Source: Syncephalis plumigaleata
Lineage: Eukaryota; Zoopagomycota; Zoopagomycetes; Zoopagales; Piptocephalidaceae
Length of the DNA: 64,000 bases
NCBI GenBank assembly: GCA_025201365.1
Contig: JAIXMF010000019.1
Location: 310,001-374,000, forward strand
Reading direction: 5' to 3'
The notes beneath the pieces were generated by a model. That model was not told the origin of the DNA. It was given only the letters and a program-made list of their open reading frames with translations, and ran no database searches. Below, in pieces: positions 46,709 to 58,500 of this stretch. The stretch's first letter is position 1; the number at the start of each line of letters is the position of its first letter. Both the position numbers and the translations under genes were made by a program.

Positions 46709-49158
46709 ATGTCTGATTCATTAAGTGCTCTGACGCCCCAGGTGGGCAGTCTAATGCCAAACCAGGTCAAGGTAGAGCACCACCACCATAATCACCATGC
46801 TTATTCAACTATGGCAGCAGCAGCAACGTCGTCGTCGTCGTCGCCTAGCGTGAATTTATCAATGGCAGTAGGCACTTCCTCCACTTTTCCTTCTAACAAA
46901 AACAACAACAACAACAGCAACACGTCCACCAATTCTATTTCTTCTTCTTCTTCACCTTTCAACTTGTCACCGTCCACGGCGTCGTCTACTGCTTCAGCTA
47001 CGTCTATTGTTAACAACGTACCTATTTCATTTGTTACAACACCTTTGATATCGTCTTCAGTTGGCTTGGCAACAGATTCCTCACTATCGGGATCACCTAC
47101 TGCTTGTGCGCGTACCGCTTCTATTAACGCGGTAGGTTTTGGTGGTTATTCGAAGGAGTTGTCGTCAGCTTCGGCATCCTCCTCCGCCTCTACTTCTACA
47201 TTATTGAATCGAACCACAGAAGCTGAGTCCAGATCCACATCGTCGTTACATCGACGTAAGAAAGCTTCTCGTGCCTGTCTACACTGTCAAAAGGCGCATC
47301 TAACGTGTGACGACAGTAAGTATAGTAGTAATAGTAACTGTAGTAATAATAACAGCAATACTGATTCATGATAGATCGACCTTGTAAGCGTTGTATTAAA
47401 CGAGGTTGCGCCGATACATGCACTGACGGTCTACGAAAACGTGCTAAATACTTGTTAGAGACAACACAAACTGGTAAGCATTTAGTCATGCGGTTATTCA
47501 AATGATACAGTAGCATTAATCTAGTCTGTTAGATACTACACATACAACGGCATTAACGGGTAAGGTTGCGTCTCCTTGTCATAGTAGACCTGTTACGGTT
47601 ACTGCACCATCACCGGCGTCGAATCATAGCGGTGGTCCAGCGGCTTCCACCTTCGACTATACTGATCCGTTATCCGCCGTTGCTGTAGCAGCAGCAGCCG
47701 CGGCAGCCGCAGCAGGTCTTGGTTCAGTAACGAATCCCAATTCAAGCGAGGAGACCTCACCCACTCCTGGATTCGATTTCGGTAGTGAAGCGTTAAATCT
47801 GGAGTACGCCATCCTTAGTAGTATGCTGGCCAATCCAGCACTGGTCGCCCTTGGTAATCCTGCCTCCGGAGTGGCCACACCAGTATCTACCAACACGACA
47901 AATGCAGGCGATGATGGCACGAATGCCGCAGCCGTAGCAGCAGCAGCCTATGCCGGTCTACCCGACATGAGTATGATCGAAACGACCGCGTGGCCCAATT
48001 CATCTACACTTGCTCAATCGACAACCACTACCGTTGAGCAAAGCTTATTAGCGGGTGGTGTGGCAGCATCGCTTGATCAATCCGCGCTACTCTCATCGAC
48101 GGCAGCAGCAGCAGCAGCCGTGCTATTAGCACAACACCAACCATCGTCCACTAATACGACAACACTACGCGATGTCACATTAGCACAACCATTATCGCCG
48201 TCATCCTATTCAACCATGGCAGCATTCGGTGCTACTGGCAGTAATCATCAGTCACCATTGTTGTCATCAGCACAGCCACTCGTTCAACTATCGCCCAGCT
48301 ATCAGAGTATCAATAATCTTATACGCACGAATCTTAATGCCAATGACGTGTACACTAAGGTACAAGCACCGTACGATTATACATCAGGATTTCATCATTT
48401 ACTACAACATTTGAAGGAGCGGTAAGTAGTCCATTGAGAATATATACACACAATCATGATCAATAGAAGAAGCTAATGATTTACTAGTATGAGTAAAGAG
48501 GATATGATGCGTGTATGTCGTGCCATGGCATCTATTCGCCCGTCACTTATTGCCCTCATTATGAATCTAACCCATGAAGATTTGATATTTATGGAGAAAT
48601 GTTTCCAGCGTACACTACTCGTAAGTGACTCTAGTCGACTAAACCACTCATCATTACTAATCAATGATTATTAGGAATTTGAAAAGTTGATTAGTTACTC
48701 GGGTACACCGACTGTAGTATGGCGTCGTACTGGTGTGATATCCTTTGTGGGTAAGGAGTTTACATTACTCACTCAATGGACGCGAGATCAACTATTAGGC
48801 AAACCCATGTATATTTATGAGGTAAGTAGTCAAGTATCTATTAAAATTGTACACTCATTTACCGCGATTACTAACTACTATCTACTAGTTGATGGATACA
48901 CGTTCTGCCGTTAATTATTGGGAGGAATTCTGCATGCATGCCTTTGATAATGCTCATCAATCTGTTCAAACTACGTGCACTTTACTATCACCGGATGGTC
49001 GTGCTGTACCATGTACATTCTGCTTCACCATTAAGCGAGACATATTCGATGTGCCTTTGGCCATTGTGGGCAATGTAAGTAGTAGCAGTATAATGAATGT
49101 ATTGCGATGTGTACTTATTATCACTATTTCTGTTTAGTTCTTGCCCATTCTTCGATAG
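46709..49158 (+). CDS. Zn2Cys6/PAS transcription factor of the ERT1/AcuK type
   Basis: About seven exons. The zinc cluster is split by an intron: [14 protein letters not shown], then [20 protein letters not shown] with KRAKYLL after. A long Ala/Ser-rich linker with poly-Ala runs follows. The C-terminal half has the conserved block of this family: [60 protein letters not shown] (PAS-like) and [19 protein letters not shown]. Homologues ERT1, RDS2 and AcuK/AcuM regulate gluconeogenesis and growth on non-fermentable carbon. The architecture is fungus-specific. The stop is at 49156-49158. Which paralogue it is cannot be decided by eye. Confidence 0.9.
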
Positions 49159-49473
49159 ACGTATGCATTTATATATCAATATATCTATATATCTATATAT
49201 CTATAGGCAAGCAGCATTTGATACATCTTTTTTATTATTTCATTAGGAATGAATAGACGGTATACGCTTCATTACACACATACGCAATTACGATAAAAAA
49301 CAATACTCTTTCATTCATAATAAAATAGCTTGCATTATTATTATCAGTATTAATTATTATGGATCAATTAAGCGATTCATGCATCTATTGGTTATACAAG
49401 TGCTGTCATGGCCCAGTAAGTGAAGGAAGCTAAGAGCCACGATATCATACATTACAGTTAGTGATAATAAAAC
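49159..49473. other. Spacer between the ERT1-like gene and the F-box duplication
   Basis: 315 bp, with ATCTATAT repeats at about 49178-49204. On the minus strand a candidate 48 nt intron (49430-49477, GTAAGT donor, CTAAC branch) would extend the adjacent Fanzor-tail frame, but no homology supports it. Confidence 0.3.
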
Positions 49474-49481
49474 TTACGTAT

Positions 49482-49755
49482 TTAGATGTGAGTAGCGATA
49501 ACCATCACGGATAAGTTGTTTTCTGTTGTTTGGTTCTTCATTTATTGAACGTTTAGAAGTAATGGCACTTTGATGTAGTTGTGTTGGAACACCATTTCCA
49601 TTACAAGACTGAGAATAATCTGAATAACATTCAGACATGTTGCCATATCCTGATTCCATACACGATACTCGAATCCTTTACCATTCATGTCATCTTTACA
49701 ATTCTGATGTGTGCATCTAATAGAATAATGAATTAGTATATTATGGACCATTAAT
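49482..49755 (-). pseudogene. Fanzor-like C-terminal fragment beside F-box copy 2
   Basis: The frame SIRCTHQNCKDDMNGKGFEY, RVWNQDMATCLNVIQIILSL retains a zinc-ribbon-like Cys pair and the RuvC-III block, with the motif Arg changed to Gln (WNQD) but the Asp kept. After this the frame drifts from that of E4 and E5. About 90% identical at DNA level to the E2 fragment at 5220-5455. Only the last part of the parent gene is present. Confidence 0.5.
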
Positions 49756-50152
49756 CCATGTGCGCAGTATGTGGCACCACAAGAATGATGATCTCATGTC
49801 AATGATGAGACCGCAGTTTCGATCAGTTAAACCATTAAACTACTTCTCATGACATGTCATTACTGTTTTACTATGCTGTGCAATGGAATATATCTTTGAT
49901 CGTAATGCTGACAAACAACTAGATATGATTGTGTCAATGATGAGTAATCGAGTAAATCAACTATAGTAACGATTGAGACACCAAACTGATATATGACCTT
50001 CCATACATGAATGACGTTATTATATAAGACATATATCGCGTCATTTTTACATTCTGCTTGACTGAAGTTTGTTATATGAATCCCCTCGCACTCCATTATA
50101 AAGATGCACTGGACAAAGCGAGCACCAATATTGTCCTTTATTCTTTTTCATC

Positions 50153-51775
50153 ATGTCTACTACTACTACTACTGAGATATCAAGTAATTCCAACTCGTCT
50201 TGTAGATTACTGGACTGTCTGAATACTCTTCCATTTCATGACCAGCATGTCTTCCGTAGTCTATTTGTTCCTATTGAATTAGTGCGTTTATCAGCATGTT
50301 GTCGCTCGTTAACAAGCAGTATTCGAAATGATACAGTATTATGGCGAAGACTATACCATAGGGATTTCCTATCGGGAGCGTATTACGACAAAGAAATGGA
50401 ATTCGTATTGTGGTGTATACGCACGGATGTCAACAATCCATGTACATCGGATAAACGAGCCGATCTACTAGAGAATGTGGACTGGTACAACACATATCGT
50501 CGACGAGTGAGCACCGAGAATAATTGGCGATATGGACGATGCAAGACCACGCATATCAATATGAAATCTTTCATGAATGAAATAGACTATCGCAGATATG
50601 GCAATGGTAAGCGTATATTTATTACGCAGCGAAACCGCCTACGCAGAGCATCAGTCCGTCATTATACGTTAGAATATTTGCCACATCCAAATCTTAGATC
50701 AAACAACAGCGTCGTGTATAAAAGCAGATTCTCCACATCGCCAAATGCTCTTTCACTGGATACTGGTAATGAAGCTGAGTATACTTATGTCTTTGATGAC
50801 CATTACGTAGCTGTAATTCCTAAAGAGATCGAGAGCGATACCGACTATAATGTAAAAATACTTTCTCGCAAACATGGCGGTGTTTTCACTACATTTGATG
50901 TTCCAGTACAATATCGAATGGTGGAAGTCGAGGGGAAATGGGCATTGCTAGTGCATGACTCGAGAGATTTACTCGATGATTTGTCAATTTGTATATGTAA
51001 GTGTAGTAACTATACAATGATGTAATATAACTAGTACTAATCATGAATATATTTAGACGATATAATGGTATTCGATATTGAGAATAGTATCATGTGTTTA
51101 GGAAGCATTAATGATACATGGAATACAACTTGTTTTTACAAAACAACCAACAATACAGCAATAGTATACACGGCAAGAGTAGTCAAAGACAACGATGTGG
51201 GTCGTATTGATTGGGCATTATACCAGTTCTCGAGCAATAATCCTGTTATACAATTGCGAAATGGCTGGTTTTATTTACCTGAGAGGGTAATGGGCATATT
51301 ATTATTTGCTCATAATTCATACAATTCGCATATGATTATAGGATTACATGGTCATTCTGATTATGATCTACACATAATGCATAGCGTAGCATCCAGTGGT
51401 CAAAGTCGTACTCCACGTAATTGCTACGTTATAGCTAGCCACTATATACCTATTCCATTATTAAGGGCTGGATATAAGTATTCAATACTTGGTTCCGACC
51501 CAACAAAAGTATGGACAGACTTATCCTACAATGGCAATCAACTATTACGAATGGAGTATATGGCTTTCATCAGACATATTATTGGAGATCTCTATGTTTT
51601 TACTACGTATCATAATCAAACATACAATCGATTGCTTGTAGACATCAATACAAAAGAAATAATACGCGAATTGAAAGCACCAAATAGGGGATTACCTGAA
51701 TATGCAATGGCTGGTATGGCATATATCTCCAATGACAGACGTACGCTAGCAATACAAGAATACGGCGAACTATAA
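50153..51775 (+). CDS. F-box-like protein, copy 2
   Basis: Two exons (50153-50996 and 51057-51775) around a 60 nt intron at the same place as in copy 1. The N-terminal F-box-like segment (CLNTLPFHDQHVFRSLFVPI) and the rest of exon 1 are 87-88% identical in protein to copy 1, rising to about 97% over residues 85-205. Exon 2 shares only about two thirds of residues. Ends match (RTLAIQEYGEL). The frame is open throughout, so the copy is probably expressed. Upstream it has the same promoter block as copy 1. No known domain beyond the F-box-like part; function probably as substrate receptor of an SCF ligase (inference). Confidence 0.72.
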
Positions 51776-52112
51776 CAACTATCAATAAATCATACTATAT
51801 TAGTTAATAAGAGTAGTGTTTATACATCATTAAATCATAACACATGCTAATACTTCCTATGAACTGGATGATTAATCGAATAAATCAACTATAGTAGCAA
51901 TTGAGACATTAAGCTGTACAAACTGATGAATGCTTCTCAATGCATAGAGGATGTTGCTCGATAGTGCATGTACTGCGTCATCATTTCATTCTGCTTGATT
52001 GAAGCTTGCTATCTGAATACTCTCGAATGCCATTATAACAATGTACTGAATAAAACAAGCATCCATGTTGTCCTTTACTAAATGTTCCTGTCAATTCATC
52101 ATAGCTCGTTAA

Positions 52113-52984
52113 GACTGCTCTATTATTCTCCACACTTGCGTATGATTTATCTAAGTATTTTTAGTTAAATGGACACATCGTATTTCTCTTTCTTCATTTG
52201 AACAATGTCAAATACAATAAAATAAATAAATAACATTGCTGCAAATATGTAATGTCACTTCAGTATCCAATTACAACTTATCAACTAGCAGATACAAGTG
52301 ACAAACATCAAGTTACATGATTGAGCATTGCTAGTAGAACAGCGCAAGTAGAATATACAAGTGCTATTCGAGTCCAAATGCAATTGCAAATGCCATCGGT
52401 AGAGTGAACTGCATGTATGTATGTATGTAATGAATGGCCTCATAGGAACCATTTATTCAGGTACATAGGATGTAGCGCTGCAAGTGACATGAATCATTCA
52501 ATACACACGTCACCATTTATTAGTCGGTGTATCACCATTGCATTAGACACGTATACTATTGTCATTAGTACATTTAAGTGATTATCGCTATTGTTAGAAT
52601 ACATGTAGCTAGTCATGAGATGTTGGGCAATGCCAATGTTTATTGATAATAACCAATTAACAATTAACAGCACATACCGCAACGCATGATGTGTTCTATA
52701 GAATCATACAACTAGCAATATGTTATGTACGTGCCTCTAAATAAACTTGTGTTTTCAGATAAACATGGATACACAACGATGCATGGCATGAGCCATCATC
52801 ATTCATCACCGTTGATATTGTTATGTATACGTCAGGCATGCTTAATAAATAGTCTACAAGTATACGATATTGGTTTAAGCAAGCCATTTCTCGTTTCTTT
52901 TGGTAATCTATCGTTTGTTATAGTTGTTTTCTCTTTACACGCATTATCTGTCATTTGTTCACTTACTCGTCTGTTGTTTAAGCC
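52113..52984. other. Spacer upstream of the cytochrome P450
   Basis: About 870 bp with no gene that I can support. It includes a (TATG)n patch near 52412-52430. A 110-codon frame at 52725-53057 overlaps the P450 start but is in a different phase from the conserved coding frame and is rejected. Confidence 0.35.
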
Positions 52985-55316
52985 ATGCTGTCTATCTTAT
53001 CTACTTGGCCGGAGGTGGCAGTGGCAGTGGCGACCATTTATCTTGTTCACAAAGTGAGTAGCGGATATGAACATTGTGACTTGTTTTAATAGGATAGAAC
53101 GCATCACATCTAACCTTATCATCCATTGGTTACTACTACTACTACTACTATTCATCAATGTATCTATTGCTATCCGTTTAGGTGATCAAAGAAGAGTTTA
53201 TTAGTCCATTGGCTAAGGTGCCAGGTCCACGTCCCGCTTCGTTGAACAAGATCATACTGAGTATTCGACAACTGTATCATATGCAATTTGTGGGTGCCAC
53301 CGAGGCTCATCGAACCTATGGTCCCATCGTACGTGTAGGTAAGCAGGCAAGCAATCAAATATAACGTGGATACTTTCTATTATCATAAGCATACTAATTG
53401 GTATAATCATTATTACTATTGAACAGGACCCAAAACCATTTGGATATCTGATTCTACGATGATTCGCAAGGTGAATAGCAGCTATCAATACAATAAAGGA
53501 GAAGACTATGAATCGTTTCGTGTTGGTGAGATTGGCCTGTTTACAACTAGGTAATCTATTTTGGCACAATTCGAGTTACTATTATTATGACAAACTAATA
53601 AGCAATCATCTAATCCTTATTAACGATGTAGGGATGCCAATTTCCATCGAGTTCGTGTAAGTTACACGCAATAATGAACTATACGACATGTACTTATACC
53701 GCTGCCATGTAACTAGAAACGACTAATGTTGCCGGCATTTACACCTGCCGCCCTTAATGATCTGGAACCTATTATCTACGATATGGGCCTACATCTGATG
53801 ATACAACGATTGTATGAATATGCCGATAATGGACAAGCAGTCGATTTGATGGATCTATTAAAGAAGATGACACTAGTAAGTGAGCAATGATCATTGTAAA
53901 AGGATGTTACTATACGTGCATTTGACTAATCTATCCATTGACTATCATATCATGTTGATGATGATGATGACGTTAGGATACTATCGGTGAAGTGAGTTTC
54001 GGTAAATCATTTGGACTATTGAGTGAGAAGCAAGAGCATCATCCTATCTTCGATTGGATTAATAGTCGATTCGCAGTTGGTGTTCAAGTAAGTTGTTGTA
54101 TCTCTTCTGCACATGTACATCTCCTATATAAGAAATACTAATCATCAATCAAATGATTAGCGTGTGATGCTGGGTCGAATTCATATACCGTTCCTTTCAT
54201 CCAAATGGCAACGAGACATCAATGCCTTTGATAATGTAAGTAATAATACTACTACTAGTAAGCTATATCAACCATGCTAATATGGGAATGGCCTAGTATG
54301 TTCTAGAGGCCATTGAAAAGCGACGTGCATCCCAGTCTGACGCGCGTAGGGATACACTACAACAATTGATGGAAGCGGTAGATGAAGAGACTGGTGCCAC
54401 TCTATCCGATAGTGACCTTATAACTGAAGCAATATCCCTCATGTAAGCACTACTAATACTAGTATACCAATTGACTGGCTGATTAATGAACTAATCGACA
54501 TGATGACAGTATTGCTGGCACGGACACGACTGCACTTGGTATTACATGGCAAGTATTGACTGATCATACCATTCATTTATTCATTAATTTTACTAATTGA
54601 TTCATTATTATAGGATAATGCATTATTTATTATCACATCCCGAGTGTTTACACCGATTAACCGAGGAGATCCTACAGCTGTACCCCGATCCACAAACACG
54701 TATCGCTTATAGAGATGTGATATCGTTGCCCTATCTAGATGCAGTACTTCACGAAGTATTTCGCATTGAACCGGCTGCTCCTCAGGGTATGCCACGAGTT
54801 ATTCCAAAGGAGGGCACCACACTAGGAAACTACTTCATACCTGGCGGTGTAAGTATAATATCAATCTATATTCATTCAAATGCTATGGTTCATCTAATCT
54901 AATATATACATATCAATGTGATTATCATTCAATAGACTGTCGCTTTTGTATCACTCGGTGTGATGCAAATGAATAGTCAAATATTCCCGAATCCTCATGA
55001 ATTCAAACCGGAGCGTTGGCTCGATTGTACACCCGAGCAATTGGCTGTGATGAAGCAGAATATTATGCCATTCCTAGTAGGACCACGGGCTTGTTTAGGT
55101 CGCAAGTAAGTAGCATGATTACTGCTATTAATTGCTTATTACTAATAATCATTATTGATTAGTCTGGCCTGGATGGAGTTACGTATGGTAGTAGTAGAAT
55201 TGATACGTCACTTTACATTTACGCCATCTTCAGACAATGATATGACGCCAACCTACGATGGACCTGCTCGTCCTCGCGGTAAAAAGTATGTTGTCACACC
55301 AGTACGTCGAGTATAA
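52985..55316 (+). CDS. Cytochrome P450 monooxygenase
   Basis: About twelve exons. I place the start at 52985: exon 1 (52985-53053) encodes [23 protein letters not shown], a short membrane anchor whose end splices in frame to [20 protein letters not shown] with its proline-rich hinge. A 25 nt microexon (53632-53656, DANFHRVR) precedes the C-helix region ([20 protein letters not shown]). Then come the I-helix [13 protein letters not shown], the K-helix Glu-x-x-Arg in [24 protein letters not shown] and the haem loop [20 protein letters not shown] with the axial Cys. The C-terminus ends [13 protein letters not shown]. All catalytic landmarks are intact. The substrate and CYP family are not recognisable; it resembles ER-anchored fungal P450s of secondary or fatty-acid metabolism. 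Confidence 0.93.
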
Positions 55317-55406
55317 CTACAAGATGATCATGGATTACTATTATCAATATCATTACATAAATAGTATATAAATATATTCGCGTTTATTTATACTGCACAG
55401 CTTATG

Positions 55407-55438
<32 letters not shown>

Positions 55439-55517
55439 GAACACACATGACTGGTAATAATAGAAATAGTAGTAATAGTAGTAGAAATAGAGTTACGTTA
55501 AATAGACAAATAACTAT

Positions 55518-58500
55518 CTATACATCTTCTGGCTCAATGGCTTCTTGAATAGATGGCACGCGTTGCATATCGATTGCTCCCATAGTAGGTGAACCGGTAA
55601 TTGTTCTATGTTCTTGTTTCACATCAATCGATGCTGATGATGCTGATTCATCTTCAACTACCAGCAATGTTTCGACATTACCGCTAAATGTTTGTCCACT
55701 AGATGACGATGATGTCAATTGCTGCTGTTGCGCAATATGATAAAGACGACTCAATGTCTCCACACAATGAGTAGCTTCATCGCGAGTATGAAATAGGAAT
55801 GTCCAATGCTGTTGCTGTTGCTGTTGTGGAGACTCGGTTGTTTCCGTTCCATCTTCTGTATCTAGTCGGAAATCGATGCGTACACTACAAGACCAGCTTG
55901 CTGCCGTATAGCCTTCGTGTGCCTGTTCATCCACTAGTGCGGCACTCCAACCGACGCGTGCATAGGCCACTTTCGTCATATGAAGTAGTGATATCTTGCG
56001 TATGGACTTGTAGCGTGGTATGACTGTGGCCATAGCATCTCCCTGTATTGGTGTATCGTGATATTTATCGAGTATCGCGTGTACATCATCCACCGAGGGT
56101 GGCCACACATCAAACCGTTCCGTTGTAATGTATAGATTCTGTAAGGTGGCCGATAGCGTACATGATCGAATACACTTTTCATCCGTGCACACCCACGCCG
56201 TAAGCCATATGGGGTCGGGCAGGGCAGCAATGGTGTTCTCCTCGATGGCCACCGTTAATCCAGCCGATTCACTGGATGTCCAAGTGGTACGTGTTAGACA
56301 ATCACGCCACAACTGTGTATCGCGTCGAATAAGTTGCGCGTAATTTGTTGATGATGACGACGACGTGATATTACTAGGCCATTCCATTTTATGTTCCAGT
56401 AGATCCAACACTTCAGCACATCGTTCCATATCACGGATGAACAGGGTGACAGGTCGTTGATCTTCCATAGTTGAACTAGCGTCAGTAGCACTCGTTGCCG
56501 CTACTGTTGCGGTGGTGGTGGTTGTAGTTGGCCGTTGTAAATGGAATGTGATGAATTGATTACGTGGTCCCACATCGATTCTCGTCAATTGATTAAGGGT
56601 CAACTTGCGTAGAATACGTAAATACTGCTCCGGTCTACTCTCGGCCACTTTATTAGTGACACCAAGTGAATTGGGTGCCAGTTTGGGTGGGCCATTATTT
56701 TGAGGCGATGTGGTTGTGTCGCGTTGCCACGAGAATGGATTATAAATGGAAGCAGCAGCGGCCACTACCGCTACACCACCGGTCAATGGACGTGTCAGCT
56801 CCACTAGATAGACGGCACGCGTGGACAATGCTAGATAGATGGGTCGTTCCACTGGACAATGATTGGGCACGTTATTAGTGGATTCACCCGTACGTACACG
56901 CGTCCATCTAGCAGATGTCGAACTACTACTAGTGGTTACTTTAGATGGTGCTTGTACAATAAAAGAACACGGCACCCATGCCAATAAATTCTCGTTATCG
57001 TCCTCGAATACACTAAGATGAAAGTGTAAACGTAGCGAATTCGTATTTGTTTGATAGGGCGGCAGTACAGGTTGATAGCCTAATAACGAAGCAAATGGAT
57101 TCTCATGTGGTACCGCGGCCACTTCTGATACGCGTCCCGCTACACGCGACCACCCTGATAGACGTGATGTAGGTGCGGATGTAGATGGCAGTGCTCCTGT
57201 CGATGTTAATACGCCATTTTGTGTTGCTTCAGATTCAGTCGAATTACTCGTATTGCCACCTAGACCGAGTAGCATGTCCATTTTAGGCCAGGATGGACTA
57301 ACTGATGACATCCACGATGATAATAGACCAGGATCATTCGCACTCGTATTAATAGTCCTGTGCGTGGATGATGTAGCAGTCGTAGTGTCTGTGTCCGTAT
57401 TCGTAGTATCCTCCTTGTGACTAGATGACGCGATCTCCTTTGTATTCGTTGCTGTATCTTTTGTCTTACTATCGGTGGGTGTGGAATGATCAAAGAAATC
57501 TACCAAGAAATTACTATGACACTGAGGACATTGCTTATCCTCTACGGTTCCTGGCATACGCTTCGCTTCGTCGTTTGCTGCTAGATCTACGGATTGACCG
57601 GCAGCACCCGTCAATTCATGCTGATGGATACCCGTCCATTGGCAGCTTAGACATTTAGATTGTTTACACACGCGATGTACATGCCCTTGCTCCCAGTTTG
57701 TCTTGCGTGTCGTATCGAATAGGGTCATTAGTTGATCTGCCGCTTTAACATCTTGAATACGATATCGTACAGTAAGTACGGGATCATGTCGACTGGATTT
57801 GAAGCGTAGTTGAAGTAAGGCGGCTCCCGTTCGATCAACGCCTACGTGTGCCGCGTATATAAGCGTATTTAAAGGACGACGTGTCATTATTTGTTGCGTT
57901 TCAAGATTCATCTCCATTAAGATAGAGTGCTGTCCCTCTTCTTCGCCTTCTTCCTTTTCTCCTTCGCTATTACTGCTGTTGCTGCTGCTATCAATGATGA
58001 GTTGTCGCGTTTCAAATGGTGCTCTAGCTGCACGTCGATGTAATTTAGCAGTAGTCTCTTGGACTTGCGCGATGATCGTCGGTGTATTCAATGTTGACTT
58101 GCTACCCTCTAGATTAGATGTCTTCTTAGCGGGTGTAGCTGATAAATTAGTCGTGGATGTCGGGCGATGACTATCAGAGAAGGAACGCTTCATATCCGTG
58201 CTATCAGCTGATAATAGGGCAGTGGATACTAGACTATCGGTGAGTTGTAGATCATCTTTGGAGAGACGACGATCTCTTATTTCTGCTTCATTCAATGGCG
58301 TATGACGATTGGCATCTTGTGTTTGTTGCTGATGTTGCTGCTGCTGTTGTTGTAAACGACTAGCACGAATTGCTGCCAATGTAATCATGGGTTTCGATGT
58401 CACTGAACTACCAATGGGGAATTGATCATCGCGTCCTGTTGCAGTATTAGCATTTGTCGTATGTGGATCAGTAGATTCGCGTCGTCTTGCATTTGGCGAC

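Larger units (their letters stand above)
49474..52112 (+). repeat. Inverted second copy of the F-box/Fanzor-tail segment
   Basis: Collinear in reverse complement with about 2868-5510 inside element E2: Fanzor-like tail, F-box promoter, two-exon F-box gene and the trailing partial promoter repeat. The terminal inverted repeats that bound E2 are not found here; homology stops near AAATACGTAA on the left and TTCATCATAGCT on the right. It is thus either an element with lost ends or a plain segmental duplication. About 2.64 kb. Confidence 0.75.

Noticed and set aside
52725-53057. Alternative 5-prime exon for the P450 with a hydrophobic stretch
   Set aside because: Its reading frame does not join the conserved VIKEEF exon; the frame starting at 52985 does, with a perfect splice.
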